A stretch of 34,160 nucleotides of DNA, from assembly GCA_009838175.1 (NCBI GenBank), contig VXSB01000015.1:1-34160 (forward strand). The letters are read 5' to 3'. The stretch is from Chloroflexota bacterium. Its GTDB lineage: Bacteria > Chloroflexota > Dehalococcoidia > Lucifugimonadales > Lucifugimonadaceae. Shown piece by piece: positions 7,933-17,192 of the stretch (position 1 is its first letter; every line of letters begins with the position of its first letter). The notes under the pieces are model-generated. The model saw only the letters and a program-made list of their open reading frames with translations, did no database searches and was not told the origin of the DNA. A program made the position numbers and the translations under genes.

Positions 7933-8865
7933 TTGGCTCCTGAAATCATCCCAGAATTGGAAATAGACGAGCTTGAAACCAAGCTTGGAATCAACTTCTC
8001 AAATCGAAACCTGTTACGTCAAGCATTGACGCACGAGTCGTTCGTCAACGAATGGGGTGCTGATGACGTTGAGAGGGGTATGCAATCGTACGAGCGATTG
8101 GAGTATCTCGGCGACGCAGTGTTGAACTACACGGTTGCCAATGCTCTGTTCGAGCGGTCAATGACCGCTACAGAAGGTGAAATGTCGATCGGTAGGGCGC
8201 ATATCGTTTGCAGGGATTCCCTAGCGCAAGCCGCGCAGCGCCTGAACTTGGGCGACCACGTTTTGCGCGGCAAAGGCGAAACAGCGTACAGCCCAAACGT
8301 CAGAGACTCTGTTCTCGAGGATTCTTTTGAGGCCATCATCGGAGCTATTCACGAGGATCAGGGATACGAAGCGGCGAGCCAATTCGTCTTTCGGCACCTA
8401 GGAAAGCAGATTGAGCAAGTCGCCGCGCATGGCGTGGACAAAGATCCCAAATCGGCTTTTCAGGAGTTGGTGCAAGGCATCGGTCTCCGGGCACCACGTT
8501 ACTGGACGGGTAATGCTGGCACCGGTGCCGACGGCCAGCAACAATACGTCGCCAGGGTATCTGTTGGCGGAGAGGTTGTCGCCTCGGGTTTCGGGAATAG
8601 CAAGTCGAAGGCACAAAAGAGCGCCGCGGCGAATGCCCAATCGATCTTTGCCGACGGCATGCCGGAAAAATTCGCTAAGACCGCGATGAAGCCCCAAACA
8701 GTTGCCGCTGAAGGCGGACAAACTTCGATCTCGTCTTCAGGTGATGGAAGGTCCGGATCGACATTCGATGGTTTTAAGCGCATTGGTAACTTGTTGAGCA
8801 ACATTGTGCTCCGCAGGAACAACTCGTCGCCCGGTAGACAGTTAATCTACAAGCGCCCCGAGTAG
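7933..8865 (+). CDS. rnc: Ribonuclease III
   Basis: This double-strand-specific endoribonuclease processes rRNA precursors and structured RNAs in the cytosol. The signature E-R-L-E-Y-L-G-D is present, with catalytic Glu57 and Asp61. The second acidic pair is Asp130 and Glu133 (E-D-S-F-E-A-I-I-G). A double-stranded RNA-binding domain follows at about residues 155-235, beginning P-K-S-A-F-Q-E. After it is a tail of about 75 residues with no recognisable domain, making the protein longer (310) than the usual 220-250. The start is TTG 7933, just 4 bases after the selenoprotein stop. Position before ftsY matches the common rnc-(smc)-ftsY order, here without smc. Confidence 0.93.
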   Translation: MAPEIIPELEIDELETKLGINFSNRNLLRQALTHESFVNEWGADDVERGMQSYERLEYLGDAVLNYTVANALFERSMTATEGEMSIGRAHIVCRDSLAQAAQRLNLGDHVLRGKGETAYSPNVRDSVLEDSFEAIIGAIHEDQGYEAASQFVFRHLGKQIEQVAAHGVDKDPKSAFQELVQGIGLRAPRYWTGNAGTGADGQQQYVARVSVGGEVVASGFGNSKSKAQKSAAANAQSIFADGMPEKFAKTAMKPQTVAAEGGQTSISSSGDGRSGSTFDGFKRIGNLLSNIVLRRNNSSPGRQLIYKRPE

Positions 8866-8884
8866 CGCAGCGATCGTTCTTTAG

Positions 8885-9811
8885 ATGCTCCGACTACTCG
8901 GCAGACGTGACAAGACGTCCGAATCGTCCGCGGAAACTCGCCGATCATGGACAAATCTTGTCGGTGGAGTATTTCGTCGCACAAAGGTGGACGACGAGTT
9001 TTGGGAGGACCTAGAAGAAGCGCTGATCGTAGCTGATGTCGGAGTCGAGACGGCGATGCAACTCGTCGAGAAGATCCAGGATGAGGCTCGGTGGCGTGGT
9101 GCGCGAACTCCCGACGGAGTCTACGAATTGTTACGAACCGAGATATCCGATATGCTCACTGATGATGAATCTGCCGCAGCTTTCGCCGAAGATGGTCCCG
9201 TTGCGGTGATGGTTGTTGGGGTAAACGGTTCTGGTAAGACCACAAGCATTGGGAAATTGGCACAAGCCGCCAAATCAGACGGGCGTGTGCCGTTGATCGC
9301 GGCCGCCGACACTTTTAGAGCTGGTGCCATATCTCAACTCGAGACCTGGGCACAGAGAACTGACACGATGTTTGTTTCGTCCGCTGCAGGAGCAGATCCG
9401 GGTTCCGTCGTCTATGACGCGTTGAACGCAGCTAAATCCCGCGGAGCCGATTTCGTCGTAATCGATACCGCGGGCAGGTTGCACACCGCGCACAACTTGA
9501 TGGAAGAACTCAAGAAAATGCGACGGATTCTGGATAGGCATTCGAGCGATTTCAAGCCGCGTGTGTTGCTGGTCATCGACGGCAATACCGGTCAGAACGG
9601 CGTTACGCAGGCCAAGGTGTTCACCGAGGCGGTCGGCTGCGACGGAGTGATTCTGACGAAGTTAGACAGCACTGCGAAAGGCGGCGTGATATTGGCGATC
9701 CGCGGCGAAATGGGGCTGCCGGTCAGGTACATCGGCACGGGCGAGGGCATTGACGACATCGCACCGTTCGACCCTCGAGGATTTGCAGAGACGATACTAC
9801 CCGACGCGTAA
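8885..9811 (+). CDS. ftsY: Signal recognition particle receptor FtsY
   Basis: This SRP receptor GTPase docks ribosome-SRP complexes at the membrane for co-translational insertion. The protein has an N domain (about 20-100) and a G domain with P-loop G-V-N-G-S-G-K-T-T (about residue 112), D-T-F-R-A-G-A, D-T-A-G-R, and T-K-L-D with the closing T-G-E-G loop. At 308 residues it lacks the long acidic A domain of E. coli FtsY, as in many bacteria. The ATG is 19 bases after the rnc stop. The gene is followed 11 bases later by the first of four envelope genes, most of which are multi-pass membrane proteins and likely SRP clients. Confidence 0.95.
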   Translation: MLRLLGRRDKTSESSAETRRSWTNLVGGVFRRTKVDDEFWEDLEEALIVADVGVETAMQLVEKIQDEARWRGARTPDGVYELLRTEISDMLTDDESAAAFAEDGPVAVMVVGVNGSGKTTSIGKLAQAAKSDGRVPLIAAADTFRAGAISQLETWAQRTDTMFVSSAAGADPGSVVYDALNAAKSRGADFVVIDTAGRLHTAHNLMEELKKMRRILDRHSSDFKPRVLLVIDGNTGQNGVTQAKVFTEAVGCDGVILTKLDSTAKGGVILAIRGEMGLPVRYIGTGEGIDDIAPFDPRGFAETILPDA

Positions 9812-9822
9812 TCGATTGATCG

Positions 9823-12210
9823 ATGTCTGACCTGTTTTTTTGGCTACTGACCACTTACGCGGTCGGATTAGCTGCGTTGCCGGTGGCGTACATCGCGCTT
9901 CCTAACCTCACGGATCGCGGGTTCGGATTGGTGCGGCCGATTGGGATGTTGGTGTTCGGTTCAGTGGTTTGGATGTCGAGTCTTTTAAAGATTCTTCCGA
10001 ACGTTTCGTGGTCTTGGTGGTTGATAGCGCTTCTCACTGCCATCGCAGGTTGGGCGTGGATCGCACTGAGGAAGCGAACCGACTTCGTTGGATTCCTTCG
10101 TCGTCGATGGCTACAGCTGATTTTGACAGAGGCTGTGTTCTTGGTGTTTTTTGCCATTTTCGCGTTTGTGAAGGCGTTGGATCCGGACATTTCGCATACC
10201 GAAAAGCCGATGGATCTGACGATGTTGAACGCGGTTATAAGCGCGCAACACTCGCCACCAACGGATCTCTGGCTCAGTGGATATCCGATCGCGTACTACT
10301 ACTTCGGGTACTGGATGCTCGGCGGCATCGCACAGATGTCGGGCGTTCAAGCCAGCATCGCCTATAACTTGGCTCTTGCTACCGTTGCCGCGATGTCAGC
10401 CGCGGCGATTTTCTCTGTGGTTTCGAATCTGGTCCGCCGCGATGGTGCGACAACTACGCAGATGCTTGCCGGTGGCTTGATCGCCGCGGTGCTGCTGCTC
10501 TTCATCTCGAACCTCAACGGATTATGGGAGCTGCTGTCGCTGGCAGGCATCGGGTCGGATGGGTTCTACAACTGGCTCGGCATAAAAGGCGTTGACCTGA
10601 CCGACACCAGCACGGGTTGGCGGCCCGAAGGCTGGTGGTGGTGGTGGGCATCGTCAAGGGTTATCAACCGCTTCCTGCCTGATGGCACTGAACTCGATTT
10701 CACGATCCAAGAGTTCCCATATTTCAGCTTCATGCTGGGTGACCTGCACCCGCATGTGATGTCGATACCCTTCGTTCTGACTGCTATCTCGGTGATTGCA
10801 AACTTGCTGTTCTCACGTGTCAGGTGGGGTATCGGTTGGTTGCGCAGCAATCCAATCTCAACTGTCATCCTCGTGCTAGTGGTCGGTTCGGCAGGGTTCA
10901 TCAACACTTGGGACATGTTGTGGATGCTGCTTGCGCTGGGAGGAGCGATTTACTTCAAGACGTACCGAGAGAGCGGGCGGGTGCACCTGCAAGCAATCCG
11001 TAACGCGGCACCGAGCTTTGTGATCGTCGGTTTGGTCGGTGCCGCGTTCTTTTCCAACTACTACTTTGTAACCATGCAGAGCCAAATACAGTTTCCTCCG
11101 GCGATCCCCACGAAGTATGCGACGCGTCCGATTCACTTCTTCACTGTCTGGGGAGGATTGATCGCAGTACTGGTGGTGTTCGCGAGTGCAGTTGTAGTAC
11201 CGGCGGTGTCGCGTGAGTTTGCGATATTGAGGCGGAGCATCACCACGCTCGGGCCCAACTCCAGTTCGTACGCAAAGTTTCCTTGGATCGTCTCCGTCGG
11301 ATTCGTGGCTTTCACTTACTTCGCTTGGATTATTGCCCACTACAGCTTCAATGACAACGCAGGTGGTGCCGATCTAATCACCCGATTGCCGTTGACGGGA
11401 TTGCTGGGAGCCGCGTTCGTCGGTCTGTTCGTGACCACCTATCGTCGCGGAATGCGCGGTGCCGATGACGGAGCGCAGATCGCGGTTATTTTGCTCACGA
11501 TTTCGGCACTGCTTCTGTTTTGGGCTGAGCTGTTTCGGTTGCACGACATGTTCGGGGGTCGACACAACACGGTGTTCAAGTTCTACTACCAGGTTTGGAT
11601 CTTTTTCGCCGTCGTCGGTGGCTACAGCATCTACTACTGGATGCGTAGACATCCTTCGTTCATAGGCCGAATCAGGTACCTGAGCGTCGCAGCAGTTGCA
11701 ATCGCAACGTTACTGATCGCTGTATCTCTGTACTATCCCTTCGCAGCGACCGCAGGCAAATCATCGGAGTCGGGAACCGAGTTCACTCTTGATGGACTCA
11801 GGTTCTTGGAAAATAGCGGATCAGCGGTCCCAGAAGCGATGGATTGGATTCGCGAGAACGTCAGCAACGATGATGTGCTGATAGAGGCACCGGGAAACAG
11901 TTATACCCAGCATGGTCGATTCTCAGGGTGGACCGGAAGGCCAGCCATCTTAGGCTGGACTGGACATCAGAGCCAATGGCGCGGCGGTGACGAATGGTGG
12001 ATAGATCGTAATGGCGATGTTGAGCGTATATACAGCAGCCCCGACGATGCGGAAGCACTCGCACTGATCGAGCGATACAGCGCCGACTATTTGGTCGTTA
12101 GCCCCAACGAACGTCAAAAATATACTGAATTAGATGTCTCGAAATTCGACCGCATCGGGCGCCGTGTGTTTGAGAACGAACAAGTGATCATTTTCGCCTT
12201 GGGAGAGTAG
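9823..12210 (+). CDS. YYY-family multi-pass membrane protein (DUF2298)
   Basis: This 795-residue integral membrane protein has many hydrophobic segments and a soluble C-terminal part of about 130 residues. It contains the tyrosine triplet Tyr158-Tyr160 followed by F-G-Y-W, the hallmark after which the Chloroflexi/archaeal YYY family (TIGR03662, DUF2298) was named. Family members resemble polyprenyl-phosphate-dependent glycosyltransferases, but their reaction is not established. The C-terminal domain contains W-I-R-E-N and a region rich in W, G and H (about 700-740), like the extracytoplasmic part of GT-C enzymes. It starts at ATG 9823 and is followed 2 bases later by the Agl23-like gene, so the two are probably cotranscribed and act together. 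Confidence 0.85.
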   Translation: MSDLFFWLLTTYAVGLAALPVAYIALPNLTDRGFGLVRPIGMLVFGSVVWMSSLLKILPNVSWSWWLIALLTAIAGWAWIALRKRTDFVGFLRRRWLQLILTEAVFLVFFAIFAFVKALDPDISHTEKPMDLTMLNAVISAQHSPPTDLWLSGYPIAYYYFGYWMLGGIAQMSGVQASIAYNLALATVAAMSAAAIFSVVSNLVRRDGATTTQMLAGGLIAAVLLLFISNLNGLWELLSLAGIGSDGFYNWLGIKGVDLTDTSTGWRPEGWWWWWASSRVINRFLPDGTELDFTIQEFPYFSFMLGDLHPHVMSIPFVLTAISVIANLLFSRVRWGIGWLRSNPISTVILVLVVGSAGFINTWDMLWMLLALGGAIYFKTYRESGRVHLQAIRNAAPSFVIVGLVGAAFFSNYYFVTMQSQIQFPPAIPTKYATRPIHFFTVWGGLIAVLVVFASAVVVPAVSREFAILRRSITTLGPNSSSYAKFPWIVSVGFVAFTYFAWIIAHYSFNDNAGGADLITRLPLTGLLGAAFVGLFVTTYRRGMRGADDGAQIAVILLTISALLLFWAELFRLHDMFGGRHNTVFKFYYQVWIFFAVVGGYSIYYWMRRHPSFIGRIRYLSVAAVAIATLLIAVSLYYPFAATAGKSSESGTEFTLDGLRFLENSGSAVPEAMDWIRENVSNDDVLIEAPGNSYTQHGRFSGWTGRPAILGWTGHQSQWRGGDEWWIDRNGDVERIYSSPDDAEALALIERYSADYLVVSPNERQKYTELDVSKFDRIGRRVFENEQVIIFALGE

Positions 12211-12212
12211 GC

Positions 12213-14582
12213 TTGGACACGGCACATACTCGACCGGAAGATGGTGCGTCCGAATCGTCTGTCCGATCAACTGGAATGCGCGCGGGATGGGTCGACGGGG
12301 CGTGGACCACAGTCACTCGCACGAGCGCGACAGTAGTCGATACAGCGACTGAACTCTCGATATCACCTCGTGTTCAGTACGGCATTTACGCCGCTCTTTT
12401 CCTCATCGGATTGGGGATGCGGTTGGTCCGCTTGGGGGACCAAGCGGTGCATCACGACGAGAGCCTGCACGGCTACTTCGGTTACCAAATCGCTATCGGT
12501 AACGAATACGAACACTCGCCGCTAACCCATGGCATGTTCTTATTTGAACTGATCGCTGCCATGTTCTTCTTGTTTGGGGATTCGGAGTTCACGCTGCGGC
12601 TGGGTATGGTGCTCTTCGGCTCAGCACTGATACTAGTGCCCCTGCTGTTGCGCAAGCAGCTGGGTGATGTCGGAGCGATTCTCACCTCTGTCATGCTCAC
12701 CTTCTCGCCGGCACTCTTCTACTTTTCGAGGTTTGCCCGCAACGACATTCTCATGGCTTTGTTCATCGCGTTGCTCGTGGTCGCGATGTGGCGGTACATC
12801 GAAGAGCAGCGTCATCGATGGCTCTACATAGCGGCCGCGGTCCTCGGATTTTCGATGGCTACCAAAGAAACGGCTTACATCTTCGTCGTCATCTTCGCCG
12901 CCTACTTTGCATGGGCAACGCGCTACGAGCTTCGCGACATTCTGCTAGGGCATATGAAGCTGAATGAGATCAGTCCACAGGGACACATTTTGGTGTTGCT
13001 CGTCGGTCTGACCGCGCCGTTCTATGTCGCGGGGATCGCGTTATTCCAAGACCTGTTTGGACTGACTCTGGCGGCTGTCGAGGGCACTCCTAATGTGGCG
13101 ACAGGCGCACCCGACGGTTCAACTGCGATTGCGGTCGCGGCGGTATTGACGTTGTTGGTGTTCGGTGTCGGCATCGCGATCGGGGCATGGTGGAATTGGC
13201 GCCGATTCTGGGTCGCGTTGGCGATTTTCTGGGCGATTTACGCCGTCATCATGACAAACTTCGGAAGCCACTACCCGGGCGTCATCACTGGGGTATGGCA
13301 GTCTCTCGGGTACTGGCTCGCCCAACAAGATGTTCGTCGAGGCGACCAGCCTTGGTACTACTACTTCATCATGGGTTCGGTTTATGAGTTTCTGCCTATG
13401 TTGTCGGCCGTGGGAATCGCCCTCTACTACGCCATTCGCACGGGATGGCGGTCCATAGGCTTGATCGCCATCAGCGTGATCAGCTTTGCAATATCGACGA
13501 CTCTGCTATACACGCAGTACTACCAAAAACCCGATCCTCCATCAGAACTGCTGATCCTGCCCTTCTTGGCGTTGGCATTCGTCACGTTGATAGTCATACC
13601 GTTGACGTTGAACACGTCGAGGTTCATGCGATTCCTGTTGTTTTGGGCGTTCGGGACATTTTTAGCGTTGTCGGTCGCAGGGGAGAAGATGCCATGGCTG
13701 CTTGCCCAATTGACAGTCCCCTTCATTTTCGTAGCAGGTCACGGATTGGGCATACTGACTAACCATGTCGATTGGCACTACGTGTGGCAACGGAAAGGCT
13801 GGATCGTCTTCGCGTTGGCGCCTCTCGCTCTGGTCGCGATATATCGGCTGATCTTCTTCGAGTTCTACGACAATTTCGACATCAGTAACTCGCGTGACTT
13901 GAGCCAGTTCTTCGAGTTATGGGCCTTGATAGCGTTCTGCGGTGTCGGATTGTTGCTGTTGATACAGAGCGGATTGTCTCAAGGTTTTCGGACGGTTCTC
14001 AGCGTGATAGCGGTCGCACTCGTAGCGGTGATGTTCGCATTCACATTGCGCGCCTCTTTCAACGCCGTGTACAAGCATGGAGACGTGCCTAGAGAGATGC
14101 TCGTATACACGCAGACGACACCAGATCTCCACGAAACAGCGAAGGAAATCGATTTAGCGCGCGACTTGGCATGGAACAAGAGCGAATTCAGCCTCGCAAT
14201 AGATACTCGGGACGGTTTCGCCTGGCCTTGGAGCTGGTACCTGCGCGACTATGAGGGCGTCGGTTACATCGACCTCGAAGGCGAAGGCGCGACAGTAGGG
14301 GATGACCGCACAATCGCGGTGATCAACGCCCGCAACCACGACAAGGTCAAAGAATCTTTGCCAGAGCGTTTCGACGAAGGCAGACACATGATCCATCGCT
14401 GGTGGTTCCCTGAGGTCTACAAAGAGAAAACCCCAGGCGATGTGTGGAATGGCTTGACCAACCGAGAGTTGTTGCGACCGATTGCGGACTTCTGGTTCCA
14501 TCGCAAACTGTCAACAGATATCGGGTACATCGATTCGTACGTCTACTACAGGGACGATACGCCATCCGCGCCTCTACGATGA
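12213..14582 (+). CDS. Agl23-like membrane glycosyltransferase-family protein (TIGR03663)
   Basis: This is a 789-residue multi-pass membrane protein of the PMT/GT-C superfamily, most like the 'flippase activity-associated protein Agl23' family found in Chloroflexi and archaea. After a non-membrane N-terminus of about 55 residues, the first membrane segment is followed by H-H-D-E (Asp82-Glu83). This is the acidic pair typical of the first extracytoplasmic loop of GT-C enzymes. A second motif region, S-R-F-A-R-N-D, lies near residue 170. A soluble C-terminal domain (about 620-789) contains W-P-W-S-W-Y-L-R-D-Y. It starts at TTG 12213 with G-G-G-A-G overlapping the previous gene's end. It probably transfers a sugar from a lipid-phosphate donor; donor and acceptor are unknown. 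Confidence 0.83.
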   Translation: MDTAHTRPEDGASESSVRSTGMRAGWVDGAWTTVTRTSATVVDTATELSISPRVQYGIYAALFLIGLGMRLVRLGDQAVHHDESLHGYFGYQIAIGNEYEHSPLTHGMFLFELIAAMFFLFGDSEFTLRLGMVLFGSALILVPLLLRKQLGDVGAILTSVMLTFSPALFYFSRFARNDILMALFIALLVVAMWRYIEEQRHRWLYIAAAVLGFSMATKETAYIFVVIFAAYFAWATRYELRDILLGHMKLNEISPQGHILVLLVGLTAPFYVAGIALFQDLFGLTLAAVEGTPNVATGAPDGSTAIAVAAVLTLLVFGVGIAIGAWWNWRRFWVALAIFWAIYAVIMTNFGSHYPGVITGVWQSLGYWLAQQDVRRGDQPWYYYFIMGSVYEFLPMLSAVGIALYYAIRTGWRSIGLIAISVISFAISTTLLYTQYYQKPDPPSELLILPFLALAFVTLIVIPLTLNTSRFMRFLLFWAFGTFLALSVAGEKMPWLLAQLTVPFIFVAGHGLGILTNHVDWHYVWQRKGWIVFALAPLALVAIYRLIFFEFYDNFDISNSRDLSQFFELWALIAFCGVGLLLLIQSGLSQGFRTVLSVIAVALVAVMFAFTLRASFNAVYKHGDVPREMLVYTQTTPDLHETAKEIDLARDLAWNKSEFSLAIDTRDGFAWPWSWYLRDYEGVGYIDLEGEGATVGDDRTIAVINARNHDKVKESLPERFDEGRHMIHRWWFPEVYKEKTPGDVWNGLTNRELLRPIADFWFHRKLSTDIGYIDSYVYYRDDTPSAPLR

Positions 14583-14629
14583 TGGCCGCATAGCGATGCG
14601 GCTCACCCACTAGTCATGGCTAACCCACA

Positions 14630-15754
14630 GTGATTAAGAGCCGCGCATTTTGGATTGGCTTGCTCGGAAGCGCCGCATTCCTGGGCATCTTCTTCTTCGC
14701 GATCATTGATGATTTCGATCAAGTCGTAGACGTGTTCGCCTCAGCAAACTACATCTACGCTATTCCGTCTCTGGCCTTCTATACGCTGGCTCTGTGGTTC
14801 CGAACCATTCGATGGCGGTACCTGCTCAAGCCGTTTACTGGCGAATCTACCCGCCGCGCGCTGTTTCCAGTAGTGGTTGTCGGTTACATGGCGAACAATC
14901 TGATACCGCTTAGGATCGGAGAGTTGATGCGCGCGTACTACCTCTCTCTGCGTGAAGGCATCAGCACAATGGCCGGCTTCGGAACCGTCGCCTTGGAACG
15001 CGCTTCCGACGTGATCGCGTTGCTGCTGCTCGTAGCAATTGCCGCGATAGTCGGAGCGATCGGATTCCAGACGACTGTGAGCGGTGTGGCTGAGCACGTG
15101 CCAGGCGGTGTTGCCGTCCTCACAATCGGCGCGTTGCTGCCCTTTGTAGCCGTTTTCGCCGTCGTCGCGTATGTAGTCGTCATGTCGCCGGAGAGCATGC
15201 GCCGACTGATGGGCGGGATGCTATTCATGATTCCACCGAGGATCCGAGTCAGGATCATCAATCTCGCGATGAATCTGATCGAGGGGTTGACAGTAATCCG
15301 GACATGGCAAGGCTTGCTGAAAGTGATTGCACTTTCGCTCCCCGTATGGATCGCCGAGATCACAATGTATTACGTGATCGCTTTGGGTTTTGACATCCGG
15401 TCGGAGTTCGGGAGCCAAATCGAATTCATCGCCGCGATCGTCGCTTTCGGAGCAGCCGCAAACCTCGCAGGCATCCTGCCATCGAGTGCCGGAAGCCTAG
15501 GGCCGTTTGAACTGCTTGGAGCTGCGGCGTTGACCACACTTGGCATCGATGGCGACGTTGCCGCGGCGTATGCGTTGACGGTTCACATGGTTTTGTGGGC
15601 GCCGGTCACAATCGCGGGGGCCATCATACTGTTCTTTGATCGAACATCGTTTGTCAACCTTGCGCGGGGCGCGAGATCCGTGAGAGGTAGAAGGCGCGAC
15701 TCCGCGTCAAACGCCTCCCACGTTTCGGAAAATTCTGCGGAGTTGAAGCCATGA
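14630..15754 (+). CDS. Lysylphosphatidylglycerol synthase TM region / YbhN-family membrane protein
   Basis: This 374-residue integral membrane protein of the UPF0104/AglD-like superfamily has about 8 hydrophobic segments. Motifs include F-R-T-I-R-W-R-Y-L-L near residue 60, N-N-L-I-P-L-R-I-G-E, and a late L-P-S-S-A-G-S-L-G-P-F-E. The last is the conserved 'PxxxGxxG' helix of the family. Members are proposed lipid or polyprenyl-glycan flippase-like proteins, and the fused aminoacyltransferase domain of MprF is absent here. It starts at GTG 14630, 47 bases after the previous gene. The stop overlaps the next start as ATGA, indicating coupling. In context it could move a lipid-linked sugar for the two upstream GT-C-like proteins; this is inference. 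Confidence 0.8.
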   Translation: MIKSRAFWIGLLGSAAFLGIFFFAIIDDFDQVVDVFASANYIYAIPSLAFYTLALWFRTIRWRYLLKPFTGESTRRALFPVVVVGYMANNLIPLRIGELMRAYYLSLREGISTMAGFGTVALERASDVIALLLLVAIAAIVGAIGFQTTVSGVAEHVPGGVAVLTIGALLPFVAVFAVVAYVVVMSPESMRRLMGGMLFMIPPRIRVRIINLAMNLIEGLTVIRTWQGLLKVIALSLPVWIAEITMYYVIALGFDIRSEFGSQIEFIAAIVAFGAAANLAGILPSSAGSLGPFELLGAAALTTLGIDGDVAAAYALTVHMVLWAPVTIAGAIILFFDRTSFVNLARGARSVRGRRRDSASNASHVSENSAELKP

Positions 15755-17097
15755 AGGTTGGGATAGTTGGAGCCGGCGCGGCGGGGCTGGCAGCCGCGTA
15801 CGATCTCGGGCGAGACGATCACGATGTCGTCGTGTACGAATCGGCGCCCTTCATAGGTGGTCAAGCGTCCACTATCCCCGTGGGTGGACATCCCCTCGAA
15901 CGCGGCTATCACCACCTGTTTACCAACGACCGTGCGATCTTGGATCTGATAGATGAAATGGGCATTGCTAACGCGATGAAGTGGTATCCGTCAAACGTCG
16001 GTACTTACGTCGACGGAGGTTTGCATCGCACGACGACGGCGTTCGATCTCTTGCGCTTCAGCGCCATACCGATGTTCGAACGTATCCGTATGGGACTGTT
16101 CACGCTTCGCGTCCAACGCATCAAAGACTGGCAAAGCCTTGAGCCTTACACCGCAGACCAATGGCTGAGCGAGAAACTTGGCGGCAAAGCCTACGACGTG
16201 CTTTGGAACCCTTTGCTGCGCGGGAAATTCGGCCGATTTTACGGCGAAGTCGGAATGCCTTGGTTCTGGTCGAAGATACAAACCAGATTTGCTTCGCGCG
16301 AAGGGATGTTAGCGAAAGAAGTCCTCGGATATCCGACCGGCAGCTTCGACGTGGTCTTCGATACGTTGGCAGATAAGATACGTGGTTTCGGAGGCCAGAT
16401 TCGAATCGAGAATCCCGTCACAAAGATCGTCCCGCGAAACGAATCTGGCAAAGTAGGGATTGAATCCGTCTCTGAAGGACGAGAGCGAACAGATCTCTTC
16501 GACTGCATACTTTCCACAGTGCCATCCTTCTCGATGCCGAGCCTGATGGACTCGATCCCGTCCGAATATCTCTCGCGCTTGGATGGTGTTCAATATCTGG
16601 CTGCGGTCGTTGTGATACTTGAGATGGATCGAAAACTCACTGACTATTACTGGATGAACATCGCTTCGGATGATGTGCCGTTCCTAGGCATCATCGAGCA
16701 CACCAACATGTTGCCCAAGGAGTGGTACAACGATCGCCATGTCGTATACCTCACCAACTATCTGCACCGGCGGGATGAACTGTTCAGCTTGCCTCCCGAG
16801 GAGTTAACGGACCTATATTTCGATCACCTTCACAAGTTCAATCCCGACTTCAACCGCTCCTGGGTAAAGGATGTCCACTACAACGCGGTTAGTGCGGCAC
16901 AACCGATAATCGGCACCGAGTACAGTGCGAAGAAGCCATCACATCGAACGCCGTTTGAGCGCATATATTTAGCAAACACGACGCAAATCTACCCGGAAGA
17001 TCGCGGCACGAACTACTCGATCCGGATGGGCCGAGACGCGGCGAAAATGATGCTGTCCGATGCTGACAAAGGGTGGTCGAATTGGCAGTCTAATTGA
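15751..17097 (+). CDS. FAD-dependent NAD(P)-binding oxidoreductase (amine oxidase/protoporphyrinogen oxidase-like)
   Basis: This is a 448-residue flavoprotein. The N-terminal dinucleotide-binding motif is G-A-G-A-A-G-L-A-A-A, with an acidic strand end (V-Y-E-S) about 30 residues in and the G-G-Q-A segment typical of the amine oxidase/HemY/desaturase superfamily. Y-H-H-L-F is at about residue 53. No membrane anchor or signal peptide is seen. Homologues in the superfamily include protoporphyrinogen oxidases, carotenoid desaturases and UDP-galactopyranose mutase-like enzymes; I cannot choose among them. Start overlap (ATGA) with the YbhN-like gene ties it to the envelope glycan module, where a sugar or lipid redox step is plausible. 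Confidence 0.8.
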   Translation: MKVGIVGAGAAGLAAAYDLGRDDHDVVVYESAPFIGGQASTIPVGGHPLERGYHHLFTNDRAILDLIDEMGIANAMKWYPSNVGTYVDGGLHRTTTAFDLLRFSAIPMFERIRMGLFTLRVQRIKDWQSLEPYTADQWLSEKLGGKAYDVLWNPLLRGKFGRFYGEVGMPWFWSKIQTRFASREGMLAKEVLGYPTGSFDVVFDTLADKIRGFGGQIRIENPVTKIVPRNESGKVGIESVSEGRERTDLFDCILSTVPSFSMPSLMDSIPSEYLSRLDGVQYLAAVVVILEMDRKLTDYYWMNIASDDVPFLGIIEHTNMLPKEWYNDRHVVYLTNYLHRRDELFSLPPEELTDLYFDHLHKFNPDFNRSWVKDVHYNAVSAAQPIIGTEYSAKKPSHRTPFERIYLANTTQIYPEDRGTNYSIRMGRDAAKMMLSDADKGWSNWQSN

Positions 17098-17192
17098 TAG
17101 CCGTCTGTGGGCTTGACAGCGGACGCTCTGAGTTAACCTAATATGCGTGTTTGAACTTGAACCAAAGTTGAGCCAATCAGGAGACTAAACGC

